Positions 9,693 to 17,651 of a stretch of 64,000 bases of DNA are shown piece after piece. The stretch covers positions 124,001 through 188,000 of the forward strand of contig JAWSVK010000014.1 of NCBI GenBank assembly GCA_033851955.1, given 5' to 3'. Source of the DNA: Profundibacter sp033851955. Lineage in GTDB: Bacteria; Pseudomonadota; Alphaproteobacteria; Rhodobacterales; Rhodobacteraceae. Within the stretch, counting starts at the first letter, position 1; the number at the start of each line of letters is the position of its first letter. Below the pieces are notes generated by a model, which saw nothing but the letters and a program-made list of their open reading frames with translations, did no database searches and had not been told where the DNA came from. A program made the position numbers and the translations under genes.

Positions 9693-10331
9693 TTATTCCG
9701 CCGCTTTTGGCGCATCAGGCGTTTCCGCTTTTTCCGCCTTTTCCAGCGGGTTTACCTTAGGTTTGCGAGTGCGTTTACGCGGCGCTGGCTTGCTGTCCGG
9801 TTTGCTTTCGGGCGTGTCAACCAAACCACTGTCATCAGCAGGTTTGGCGGCAGGCATATCCGGTTGTGGGGCCGAGGCCGGATCAACCGGATTGGCCTCA
9901 TTTTGGCCCGCATCGTTTTGGTTGGAATTACGATTGTCCTCACGACGGTCATCTCCACGACCTTCTGCGCGGCTATCTCCACGGGCCGCTTCGCGTTCCT
10001 GACGTTCAACCCGTTCGGCATCGCGTTGTTGCTGACGCTCTCGGTTTTGCGCTTCGTGTAACTCGCGTTTCACTTCGGCTTCGCGCAAAGAATCGGCCAG
10101 CATTCGCGTGTAGTGTTCCGCGTGTTGTTGAAAGTTCTCCACCGCCACCCGATCATTGGACAGCTGCGCATCACGGGCAAGTTGGTTGTACTTATCAATT
10201 ATCTGTTGCGGCGTGCCGCGGACCTTGCCCTCGGGTCCAGAACTGTCAAAAACGCGGTTCTGGTTGTTGCCGTTGTTGTTAGGCCGATTGCGGTTCTTAC
10301 TGCCCCGCGAACGTGATTTAGATGATCTCAT
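9693..10331 (-). CDS. DUF4167 protein, basic N terminus, low-complexity tail
   Basis: A 212-residue alphaproteobacterial protein. The N terminus is rich in Arg, Ser and Asn (RSSKSRSRGSKNRNRP). A conserved helical core follows, including GTPQQIIDKYNQLARDA and NFQQHAEHYTRML. After that comes a long disordered tail: an Arg/Glu/Gln coiled stretch, then acidic and finally Lys/Pro-rich sequence. The composition suggests RNA or ribosome association. This is inference, and the family function is not known to me. The ATG at 10331 is chosen, and an in-frame start at 10352 is possible. It neighbours prmC-prfA and has its own terminator. Confidence 0.8.
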   Translation of the reverse strand: MRSSKSRSRGSKNRNRPNNNGNNQNRVFDSSGPEGKVRGTPQQIIDKYNQLARDAQLSNDRVAVENFQQHAEHYTRMLADSLREAEVKRELHEAQNRERQQQRDAERVERQEREAARGDSRAEGRGDDRREDNRNSNQNDAGQNEANPVDPASAPQPDMPAAKPADDSGLVDTPESKPDSKPAPRKRTRKPKVNPLEKAEKAETPDAPKAAE

Positions 10332-10352
10332 GATATAATTGTATCCAGCCAA

Positions 10353-10574
10353 ATATGGGCTATTCGCTTAACGTCACAACCGCGCCTCTCGCGTGGGGTT
10401 ATTCAAACCGGACCTTTACGATATATGGTTACTTGCAACGCAAGGATTGTCGAAACCCGTGTCGTTGTGTGTTCTTGGGTAGCAAGTCTGACAGGGTCAT
10501 GACAAGTGAAATTTACGATTTACGGCCTAAACTGGTGTGTTTTTGCTATATATCAGCGGAAAATGACCATTTGG
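10353..10574. other. AT-rich intergenic region between prmC and the DUF4167 gene
   Basis: A 222-base gap that must hold the DUF4167 promoter. It carries the near-perfect palindrome CTTGC-AAC-GCAAG at 10432-10444, whose TTGCAACGCAA core recurs at 56520 and 63359. An open frame across the region on the plus strand shows no family resemblance and is not called. Confidence 0.4.
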
Positions 10575-11405
10575 TTACGACAGAAGGCCTAAAACCACAC
10601 GATCGCGTCCGCCCAAGTCCTGCAAACAAGTGATTCCGTCAAACCCACCTGCCTCAAACAAGGCCTGAACATCCGCCGCTTGACTGGCTCCGATTTCAAC
10701 AATCAACCGCCCGCGTGGCGTCAAATACTGCCGCGCTGCGGCCGTGATAATGCGGTAAGCCTGCAGCCCATCGCCCCCCGGTGTCAGAGCGAGCTTTGGC
10801 TCCCAATCGCGCACTTCGGGCGCCAGCTGCGCCATTTCATCCGCCGTTATGTAGGGCGGGTTTGAAACGATCAAATCAAACGAGCCCTGCACGTTTGAAA
10901 ACCAATCCGAAACGGAGAACTGACAGCGTTGCGTCAGGCCTAAACGCGTGGCATTGCCATGCGCGACATCAAGGGCGGCGGCTGAGCAATCGACACCCTG
11001 CCCTGTGGCAGCTTTGTTTTCATCCAGCAGCGTCAACAAAATACAGCCCGATCCTGTGCCCAAATCAAGCAAGGTTTCAAACGGAGCTTTGAGTGCAGCA
11101 TCCACCAGCAATTCAGTATCAGGGCGCGGGTCCAGCACGTCACTGGTGACGGCAAATGCGCGGCCATAAAATTCGCGCCTCCCAAGAATGTGCGAGACAG
11201 GTTTACGCGACATCCGCGCGGCGATTGATTGCGCGTAAAGTGCCTGTGCAGCAGGGGTCATTTCATCAGGTAAAACCAAGGTCAAACGGCTGCGCTCGAC
11301 CCCCATGGCATGGGCCAGCAAAATACGAGCGTCATTGGCGGCATCTGGCACATTGGCGGCTTTCAAACGCTGTACGGCTTTGGCCAGCGCTTGGCTCGCC
11401 GTCAT
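10575..11405 (-). CDS. prmC: Release factor glutamine N5-methyltransferase
   Basis: A 276-residue SAM-dependent enzyme that methylates the Gln of the GGQ motif in RF1 and RF2. It has an N-terminal helical domain, the SAM-binding LLDLGTGSGCILLTLL segment and the catalytic SNPPYI motif. It overlaps the prfA stop by four bases, so enzyme and substrate are co-expressed. Confidence 0.95.
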   Translation of the reverse strand: MTASQALAKAVQRLKAANVPDAANDARILLAHAMGVERSRLTLVLPDEMTPAAQALYAQSIAARMSRKPVSHILGRREFYGRAFAVTSDVLDPRPDTELLVDAALKAPFETLLDLGTGSGCILLTLLDENKAATGQGVDCSAAALDVAHGNATRLGLTQRCQFSVSDWFSNVQGSFDLIVSNPPYITADEMAQLAPEVRDWEPKLALTPGGDGLQAYRIITAAARQYLTPRGRLIVEIGASQAADVQALFEAGGFDGITCLQDLGGRDRVVLGLLS

Positions 11406-12463
11406 GTCTCCATCTCGGCCAACAATGTGGCCTGTGCGTCCGCTGTAAGGGCGTCAATGAACTCGTCCAGATCGCCCTGCATCACTGCGTCCAGTTTATA
11501 AAGCGTCAGGTTAATACGATGATCCGACACGCGGCCTTGGGGGAAATTATAGGTGCGAATGCGTTCTGAACGGTCCCCAGAGCCGACCTGATTTTTACGA
11601 TCAGCCGAGCGTTCATCATCCACCCGCTGGCGCTCTAGGTCATAGAGCCGCGTTTTCATCACCTGCATAGCGATCTCACGGTTGCGGTGCTGCGATTTCT
11701 CGGAACTCACCACGATGATACCGGTTGGTATGTGCAAAATACGCACCGCACTGTCGGTGGTGTTGACGTGCTGGCCACCCGCACCCGAGGCGCGCATGGT
11801 ATCGATGCGCAAATCTTTGGCATCAATCTGAACGTCCACATCCTCGGCTTCGGGCAACACGGCCACGGTCGCCGCTGATGTGTGCACACGACCACCGGAT
11901 TCCGTGCTGGGCACGCGCTGCACACGGTGCACACCTGACTCGTATTTCAAACGGGCAAACACACCCGCGCCCTGAACATGGGCGATCACCTCTTTGATGC
12001 CACCAAGCTCGGTGATGTTCTGCTCGATAATCTCAAATTTCCAACCCTGATTGGCGCAATAGTTTTGATACATCCGTAGCAGATCAGCCGCAAACAACGC
12101 CGCCTCATCGCCGCCGGTGCCGGGGCGGATTTCAATCATCGCCGGACGCGCATCAGCCGCGTCTTTTGGCAAGAGTGACAGCTGCAAGGCCTCTTCAGCC
12201 AAAGGCAGGCGTTCACGCAATGCAGGCAGTTCTTCCTCGGCCAATTCCTTCATTTCGGGATCGGCCAGCATCTGCTCGGCCTCTTGCAGATCAGCCAGCA
12301 ACTGGCGGTATTCTACTACCTGCTCGACCACGGGCTTTAGCTCGGAATATTCCCGCGCCAGCGTGGCAATATCAGCGCCTGCATCGCCTTGGGCCATCTG
12401 CGCTTCAAGGAACTCAAAACGCTGGGTGATTTGCATAAGTTTTTCTAAGGGAACCATGGGCAT
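11402..12463 (-). CDS. prfA: Peptide chain release factor 1
   Basis: A 353-residue release factor for UAA and UAG codons. The GGQ loop that triggers peptidyl-tRNA hydrolysis lies in RASGAGGQHVNTTDSAVRI. The RF1 N-terminal coiled-coil domain and the RIRTYNFPQGRVSDHRI segment are present. Of two close starts, the ATG at 12463 has an ACGGG ribosome site at good spacing. The family usually begins at the second Met (12457), so either is possible. Confidence 0.95.
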   Translation of the reverse strand: MPMVPLEKLMQITQRFEFLEAQMAQGDAGADIATLAREYSELKPVVEQVVEYRQLLADLQEAEQMLADPEMKELAEEELPALRERLPLAEEALQLSLLPKDAADARPAMIEIRPGTGGDEAALFAADLLRMYQNYCANQGWKFEIIEQNITELGGIKEVIAHVQGAGVFARLKYESGVHRVQRVPSTESGGRVHTSAATVAVLPEAEDVDVQIDAKDLRIDTMRASGAGGQHVNTTDSAVRILHIPTGIIVVSSEKSQHRNREIAMQVMKTRLYDLERQRVDDERSADRKNQVGSGDRSERIRTYNFPQGRVSDHRINLTLYKLDAVMQGDLDEFIDALTADAQATLLAEMET

Positions 12464-12520
12464 GTCTTGCCCGTCAGATGTGATTTGGTCAAGAGGCGGT
12501 TTTTATGTTATAGTCTGTAT

Positions 12521-12838
12521 ATGAAAAAAACCGCCCCAATCGCGGCCGTTTTAGCCGCCGCCCTTGCCATCTCGCAAAGCGCCCATGCCGATGTCCTTGG
12601 CCCGGGAGGCAAAACGATTGATTGTTTTTGCACCGACAAAACCGGTTCCCGCGTTGAACTGGGTCAAAGCATTTGCATGGATGTGAATGGTCGCCGTTTC
12701 ACCGCCCGCTGTGAGATGTCGCAAAACGTGCCGATGTGGCGCGAGCAAAAAGATGGCTGTGTCAGCTCTGGCTTACTTGAGCGCCTCTACCGCGCGCAAC
12801 CAGCCGCGAATACGACCACGGTTTACACCAAGATCTGA
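12521..12838 (+). CDS. Small secreted cysteine-containing protein
   Basis: A 105-residue protein I do not recognise. The start at 12521 gives a clean signal peptide (MKKTAPIAAVLAAALAISQS, cleavage near AHA). The mature part has five cysteines (IDCFC, SIC, ARC, DGC), suggesting disulfides in the periplasm. Its last 66 bases overlap, tail to tail, the convergent DUF1499 gene. It is divergent from prfA. Confidence 0.65.
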   Translation: MKKTAPIAAVLAAALAISQSAHADVLGPGGKTIDCFCTDKTGSRVELGQSICMDVNGRRFTARCEMSQNVPMWREQKDGCVSSGLLERLYRAQPAANTTTVYTKI

Positions 12839-13231
12839 TTTGCCAAATCGCAAACGCCCATAAATCGTCGCAAGGCTGCCTTTTGCCTGTGGCTCAACCT
12901 GCACAGTTGTGTAGTCAGGAAAGCCGAAAACACGGCTGCGGGTGACATAGGTGATCATGCCCTCTTCGACACTGCCCGCCAACAGATGCGTGCGCGGGGT
13001 GGCCAGCGCTATGGTGTTCAGCTGCGTCAGTATCTCGGCAGGCGGGGCTGCAAAAACCTGAACGAACACAGCGCTTCCGTCCATGATAACTGGCGCATCA
13101 GGCGTTGCACCGATCGGCGGCACCAGATGCTCGGCGGCAGATCTATGTGGGGCCACACGGATGAAAATCAGCCCTGAAATCACGATCATCAACAGCAGCC
13201 ACGCTGTGTTTATTGCAAAATTAGCGATCAT
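12773..13231 (-). CDS. DUF1499 family membrane-anchored protein
   Basis: A 152-residue protein with one N-terminal membrane segment (NTAWLLLMIVISGLIFI) and a periplasmic domain typical of DUF1499: THLLAGSVEEGMITYVTRSRVFGFPDY, then YGRLRFGKSDLGVNRGR. No function is established that I can name. AGGAG precedes the ATG at suitable distance. Its 3' end is antisense to the end of the secreted-protein gene. Confidence 0.75.
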   Translation of the reverse strand: MIANFAINTAWLLLMIVISGLIFIRVAPHRSAAEHLVPPIGATPDAPVIMDGSAVFVQVFAAPPAEILTQLNTIALATPRTHLLAGSVEEGMITYVTRSRVFGFPDYTTVQVEPQAKGSLATIYGRLRFGKSDLGVNRGRIRGWLRAVEALK

Positions 13232-13264
13232 TGGTGGAGTACTCCTGATAGAAATTGGGCAGTT

Positions 13265-14236
13265 CTACGCATCACGCGCCCGTTTGTTCCATGCCCAGAG
13301 GCACATCAATTCGGTGGCCACATGAGCACCCGCAATCGCGGTGGCCCCTGTGGTGTCAAACGGTGGCGAAACCTCGACCACGTCGCCGCCGACCATGTTG
13401 ATCCCTGCCAGATCGCGCAGGATAATAGACGCTTGCGCCGTGGTCAGGCCGCCCCAAACCGGCGTGCCCGTGCCCGGCGCAAAGGCCGGATCAAGACCGT
13501 CGATATCAAACGTCACATAGGTTTGATGGTCTTTCAGGATCGATTTGATCTTTTGCGCCGTGGCTTGCGGCCCGATCAAATGCACTTCGCGTGCATCAAT
13601 AATATTGACCCCAAGCGTGTCCTCATTGGTGGTGCGAATGCCCACTTGAACGCTGCGCGCGGGGTCAATCAGCCCTTCTTTGACGGCCTTATAAAACATC
13701 GTGCCATGATCGACGCGGTCCATGTCATCATCGGCCCAAGTGTCAGAATGCGCATCGAACTGCAACAGGGATAACGGCCCGAACTTCGCCGCATAAGCTC
13801 TTAATATCGGGAAAGAAATATAGTGATCCCCGCCCAAACATAGGGATGCTGCACCGGCCTCAAGAATGCCCGTGATATGGGCAGTCAAGGCCGCTGGAAA
13901 GGCCGGAATGTTGGCATAGTCAAACGCCAAATCGCCATAGTCCACCACATTCATTTCGGTCATCGGGTCGATGTCCCAGCCATAGGGCGCGTCAGGCGCT
14001 TGCAATGTGCTGGCCTCGCGGATCGCCCGTGGCCCCAACCGTGTGCCGGGCCGATTGGTCACCGCTTGATCAAACGGCACCCCCGTGACAGCCAGATCAA
14101 CGCCGCTCAGGTCTTTGGTATAGGTCCGGCGTAGAAACGACGTGATGCCACCAAAGGTGTTTTCATTGGAAAGCCCCTTGTAGCTGCCCCGCGTGATCGC
14201 CGTATCGACCTGTGATTTCGCGTCTTCTAAAGCCAC
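13265..14236 (-). CDS. speB: Agmatinase / ureohydrolase family protein
   Basis: A 323-residue ureohydrolase with the manganese-binding set GGDHYISFP, LQFDAHSD and TFDIDGLDP. Agmatinase converts agmatine to putrescine and urea. Other members of this fold act on guanidinobutyrate or similar substrates, so the exact substrate is uncertain. It starts just after the stop of the M20 amidohydrolase, implying co-transcription and perhaps a joint role in using guanidino or amide nitrogen compounds. Confidence 0.85.
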   Translation of the reverse strand: MALEDAKSQVDTAITRGSYKGLSNENTFGGITSFLRRTYTKDLSGVDLAVTGVPFDQAVTNRPGTRLGPRAIREASTLQAPDAPYGWDIDPMTEMNVVDYGDLAFDYANIPAFPAALTAHITGILEAGAASLCLGGDHYISFPILRAYAAKFGPLSLLQFDAHSDTWADDDMDRVDHGTMFYKAVKEGLIDPARSVQVGIRTTNEDTLGVNIIDAREVHLIGPQATAQKIKSILKDHQTYVTFDIDGLDPAFAPGTGTPVWGGLTTAQASIILRDLAGINMVGGDVVEVSPPFDTTGATAIAGAHVATELMCLWAWNKRARDA

Positions 14237-14237
14237 T

Positions 14238-15407
14238 TTATTGCCCTTTCACAGGTTGGCGCACCTCAACCATCCGCGCAAAAAACGACGCACCAATGGG
14301 CGAAATCTCGTCATTAAAATCATAACTGGTATTGTGCACCCCAGGCCCATCCCCCTGCCCCAAGAACAGATATGCCCCTGGGCGTTTCTCAAGCATATAG
14401 GAAAAATCCTCGGCCCCCATTTCAGGCTGTTGATCGTCAACCACATTGTCCTCACCAACGATTTCACGCGCCACATCCGCCGCAAGTTTTACCATGTCCG
14501 CATCGTTGGTCGTGGCCGGATAGCCAATATTATAGGTCAGATCAACGCTCACCTCATAGGTCTCGGCGATGCCACGGCAAATCGCCGCCAATCGCTGCTG
14601 CACCATCTGCTGCACGTCTTTGTCAAAGGTGCGCACCGTGCCGCCGACAAAGGCCACCTCGGGGATGATGTTATCGGCGCTGCCTGTATGGATTTGCGTT
14701 ACTGACACCACCAATTCATTGCGGGTGTCATGATTTCTGCTGACAATGGTTTGAATGGCACTGGCCAAACCCACAGCCGCGACCACCGGATCACGGGTGT
14801 CCTGCGGATAGGCCCCATGACCACCCAAGCCCTTGATGTTAATTGCATAATCATCGACCGCCGCCATGATTGGCCCCGGCGTGGTAGAAAACGACCCCAG
14901 CGGTTGGTCAGGAATATTGTGCAGCGCATAGACCTCATCTATGTCAAACCGATCCATGATGCCCTCATCACACATCACTTCGCCGCCACCGCCACTTTCT
15001 TCGGCAGGCTGGAAAATCAACGCCACCCGCCCGGAAAAATTGCGCGTTTCCGCTAGATAACGCGCAGCACCTAGCAGCATTGTGGTGTGGCCGTCGTGAC
15101 CGCAGGCATGCATCTTGCCACCGTGGACCGAAGCATAGTCCAGCCCCGTTTCCTCGGGCATCGGCAGCGCGTCCATGTCGGCGCGCAGGCCAATTGTTGG
15201 ACCTTCGCCGCGCCCATTGATGATCGCCACCAATCCGGTTGTCGCGATGCCTTCATGCAGTTCATCCACACCAAATTCGCGCAGCCGTTCCGCGACGAAT
15301 TTCGCCGTTTCATAACACTCGAACCCCAGTTCAGGATGTTGGTGCAAGTGACGGCGCCAGCCCTGCATATCTTTGGTATAATCTGCGATCCGGTTGACGA
15401 CGGGCAT
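14238..15407 (-). CDS. M20 family amidohydrolase (hippurate hydrolase-like)
   Basis: A 389-residue metallopeptidase/amidohydrolase. It shows the M20D pattern: RRHLHQHPELGFE near the N terminus, metal-binding HACGHDGHT, LIFQPAEESGGGG with its catalytic Glu, and a dimerisation lid in the middle. Such enzymes cleave N-acyl amino acids or related amides, and the substrate cannot be read from sequence. The ATG at 15407 is chosen for its AAGGAGTCC ribosome site, and an upstream in-frame start lacks one. It precedes speB by one base. Confidence 0.85.
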   Translation of the reverse strand: MPVVNRIADYTKDMQGWRRHLHQHPELGFECYETAKFVAERLREFGVDELHEGIATTGLVAIINGRGEGPTIGLRADMDALPMPEETGLDYASVHGGKMHACGHDGHTTMLLGAARYLAETRNFSGRVALIFQPAEESGGGGEVMCDEGIMDRFDIDEVYALHNIPDQPLGSFSTTPGPIMAAVDDYAINIKGLGGHGAYPQDTRDPVVAAVGLASAIQTIVSRNHDTRNELVVSVTQIHTGSADNIIPEVAFVGGTVRTFDKDVQQMVQQRLAAICRGIAETYEVSVDLTYNIGYPATTNDADMVKLAADVAREIVGEDNVVDDQQPEMGAEDFSYMLEKRPGAYLFLGQGDGPGVHNTSYDFNDEISPIGASFFARMVEVRQPVKGQ

Positions 15408-15475
15408 AGCTGGACTCCTTGGCAATCATGGTGTGTAATCGACCGCTACACTTCCCCAGATTTGGCGATAGCGCA

Positions 15476-16288
15476 ATGGATAAAGACAGCGATTTAATCA
15501 ATGACCCCAATGGCGGTATGCCCCGCCTGCTGGAAATCATGCGGCGTTTGCGTGACCCTGAAACCGGCTGCCCATGGGATATTGAGCAGAATTTTGCCTC
15601 GATTGCGCCCTACACCATTGAAGAAGCCTACGAGGTCGCTGACGCGATTGAGCGCGGCGATATGGCCGACCTTGAGGGGGAATTGGGCGATTTGTTGCTG
15701 CAAACCGTCTATCACACGGCTATGGGCCAAGAAGCTGGGCATTTCACCTTTGAAACCGTCACCCGCGCTATTTCCGACAAAATGGTCTCCCGCCACCCGC
15801 ATGTGTTTGGTGACGAAAGCCGCGAAAAATCAGCCGAACAACAGGTCGCCGATTGGGAAGCGATCAAGGCCGCTGAACGCGCTGGCAAATCCGAGCGTGG
15901 CACACTGGACGGAGTCGCCGTTGGTCTGCCCGCCCTGCTGCGCGCGTTAAAGCTGCAAAAACGCGCCGCCCGGGTCGGCTTTGACTGGCCATCGACCGAT
16001 CAGGTGCTGGACAAGATCATTGAGGAAAGCCGAGAGCTGGTCGAGGCCCGTGACACCTTAACCCAAACCGAAGTGGAAGAAGAATTTGGCGACTTGCTGT
16101 TCGTCATGGCCAATCTGGGTCGTCACCTGAATTTAGACCCCGAAGCCGCGCTCCGTGCGGCCAACGCCAAATTCACGCGGCGTTTTGAGGCCGTCGAGGC
16201 CAAGCTTGCAGCCCGAGGGAAAACGCCAGCCCAATCCGACCTCGCCGAGATGGATGGCCTGTGGGACGCGGTAAAGGCTGAGGAATGA
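15476..16288 (+). CDS. mazG: Nucleoside triphosphate pyrophosphohydrolase MazG
   Basis: A 270-residue all-alpha NTP pyrophosphohydrolase that clears non-canonical NTPs. Two MazG repeats are visible: GCPWDIEQ and EEAYEVADAIE with ELGDLLLQ in the first half, then EESRELVEARD and EEEFGDLLFVMANL in the second. The start at 15476 gives the usual N terminus, and an upstream extension would overlap the divergent M20 promoter region. Confidence 0.93.
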   Translation: MDKDSDLINDPNGGMPRLLEIMRRLRDPETGCPWDIEQNFASIAPYTIEEAYEVADAIERGDMADLEGELGDLLLQTVYHTAMGQEAGHFTFETVTRAISDKMVSRHPHVFGDESREKSAEQQVADWEAIKAAERAGKSERGTLDGVAVGLPALLRALKLQKRAARVGFDWPSTDQVLDKIIEESRELVEARDTLTQTEVEEEFGDLLFVMANLGRHLNLDPEAALRAANAKFTRRFEAVEAKLAARGKTPAQSDLAEMDGLWDAVKAEE

Positions 16289-16330
16289 TCGCTGGGTGAT
16301 ACAAAAATATCTTACTTTTTTAATCAGGTA

Positions 16331-16359
16331 TTGATCTGACAATTTTACTCAGGTATGTG
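16331..16359 (+). promoter_or_regulatory. Candidate iron-regulated promoter with Iron-Rhodo-box
   Basis: TGACAATTTTACTCA at 16337-16351 fits TGA-N9-TCA, the Iron-Rhodo-box pattern described for Rhodobacterales iron genes and linked to IscR. It sits within the 17-base spacer between a possible -35 (TTGATC, 16331-16336) and a weak -10 (TATGTG, 16354-16359), an ideal repressor position. An overlapping inverted repeat, ACTCA-N6-TGAGT (16347-16362), is also present. The gene downstream is an iron-binding protein, which supports the call. Confidence 0.55.
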
Positions 16360-16390
16360 AGTCGCAGATATCATTTAACGGAGCCATCCT

Positions 16391-17401
16391 ATGTTCACCA
16401 AAATCCGCACCACTTTGTTGGCGACTGCAGCCATCGCAATCACCACCCCCCTTGTCGCTCAAGAGATCAATGTCTACTCCACCCGCCAACCCGAGTTGAT
16501 CCAACCGCTGACAGATAGGTTCACCGCGGACACCGGCATTAAGGTGAACATCGCGTTCCTGAAAAAGGGCATGATCGAAAAACTGACCGCTGAAGGCGAC
16601 CGCACCCCCGCCGATTTGGTCCTCACTGTCGACATCGCCCGCCTAAATGGCGTGGTCGAGGCTGGTCTGACCCAGTCGGTAACCTCGGACGTTTTGGCCG
16701 CCAACATCCCGGCTGACCTGCGTGACCCAGCAGGCGAATGGTTTGGCCTCACGACCCGCGCCCGCGTTGTATTTGCCTCCAAAACCCGCGCCGCAGAGGC
16801 CCCTGCCACCTATGAGGCCTTGGCCTCAGCTGAATGGAAAGGCCGCATTTGCACACGCTCTGGCACCCATGCCTATACCGTCGCACTGGTTTCGGCCGCC
16901 ATCAAACATATGGGTGAAGCAGATGCAAAAACATGGCTGCAAGGCATCAAAGCCAACCTTGCGCGCAAACCTCAAGGCAACGACCGCGCCCAAGTCAAAG
17001 CCGTTTGGGCAGGCGAATGCGATGTCGCCCTTGGCAATACCTATTACATGGGCAAAATGCTCAACAACCCCGAACAAGTCGCATGGGCAGACAGCGTCAA
17101 CGTGGTGTTCCCCACATTTGAAGGCGGCGGCACCCACGTCAATGTTTCAGGCATGGCCCTGACCAAACACGCCCCACATCAGGCCGACGCGATCAAACTG
17201 ATGGAATTCCTTGCCTCACCTTCAGCCCAAGAAATCTATGCCGAGCAGAACTATGAGTACCCCATCGCCCCAGATACGAAACCAAGCAAATTGGTCGCAA
17301 GCTGGGGCGAATTCACAGCCGACAACGTCAACCTGATGGATATCGCCAAACTGCGCGGCGCGGCCCTCAAACTGATAGAAGAAGTCGACTTTGACGGCTA
17401 A
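16391..17401 (+). CDS. Ferric-iron ABC transporter substrate-binding protein (FutA/FbpA-like)
   Basis: A 336-residue periplasmic binding protein: signal peptide ending VAQ at about residue 24, then INVYSTRQPELIQPL, TPADLVLTVD and a tyrosine pair in NTYYMGKM of the type that coordinates Fe3+ in the FbpA/FutA family. The C-terminal half (GVRSGTH-like region, FEGGGTHVNVSG) is also typical. No permease or ATPase gene is adjacent, so it must work with a transporter encoded elsewhere. A candidate iron operator precedes it and a strong terminator follows it, so it is probably monocistronic. Confidence 0.88.
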   Translation: MFTKIRTTLLATAAIAITTPLVAQEINVYSTRQPELIQPLTDRFTADTGIKVNIAFLKKGMIEKLTAEGDRTPADLVLTVDIARLNGVVEAGLTQSVTSDVLAANIPADLRDPAGEWFGLTTRARVVFASKTRAAEAPATYEALASAEWKGRICTRSGTHAYTVALVSAAIKHMGEADAKTWLQGIKANLARKPQGNDRAQVKAVWAGECDVALGNTYYMGKMLNNPEQVAWADSVNVVFPTFEGGGTHVNVSGMALTKHAPHQADAIKLMEFLASPSAQEIYAEQNYEYPIAPDTKPSKLVASWGEFTADNVNLMDIAKLRGAALKLIEEVDFDG

Positions 17402-17457
17402 GCCCTTCTTCTTGCCTTAAATACCTTCTTAGGCACAGAATTAAAAAAAACATGGAG

Positions 17458-17504
17458 CAGAGTTCACCCAAAAACGGGCGAGCTCTGTTTCTTTTTCTTC
17501 TTTT
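17458..17504 (+). terminator. Intrinsic terminator after the iron-binding protein gene
   Basis: CAGAGTTCACCC pairs with GGGCGAGCTCTG across an AAAAAC loop (12 positions, one mismatch and one wobble; stem 17458-17487). It is followed by the T-rich TTTCTTTTTCTTCTTTT. It lies 57 bases after the stop codon. Confidence 0.8.
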
Positions 17505-17526
17505 CTTAAATATCCGCGCCGCAGGC
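17491..17526 (+). repeat. Dispersed intergenic repeat, copy A
   Basis: CTTTTTCTTCTTTTCTT followed by AAATATCCGCGCCGCAGGC (17508-17526), whose last 19 bases occur exactly, inverted, at 8771-8789. A weaker relative (CTTCTTCTTGCCTTAAATACC) lies just upstream at 17405-17425. Confidence 0.6.
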
Positions 17527-17529
17527 ATC

Positions 17530-17556
17530 AGCGCTGCCCCGCCCAGGGGCGGCGCT
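17530..17556 (+). promoter_or_regulatory. GC-rich hairpin between iron-binding protein and nucleoside hydrolase
   Basis: AGCGCTGCCCC pairs fully with GGGGCGGCGCT (one G-T pair) across a five-base loop. It lies about 95 bases before the nucleoside hydrolase start. It has no T-tract, so it is better seen as an extension of repeat copy A or a leader hairpin than as a terminator. Confidence 0.5.
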
Positions 17557-17651
17557 TGGGGTGACGCGCGCAGCGCGGCACAACATCTAATTCAGCTAGA
17601 CACCCTGCCGCCCCGCAGGCATGGTGCCCTCTTACCAAAAGGAAACATGCC

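Noticed and set aside
10355..10633. 92-residue open frame opposite the prmC end
   Set aside because: It runs into prmC antisense, has no ribosome site and no protein-like pattern.
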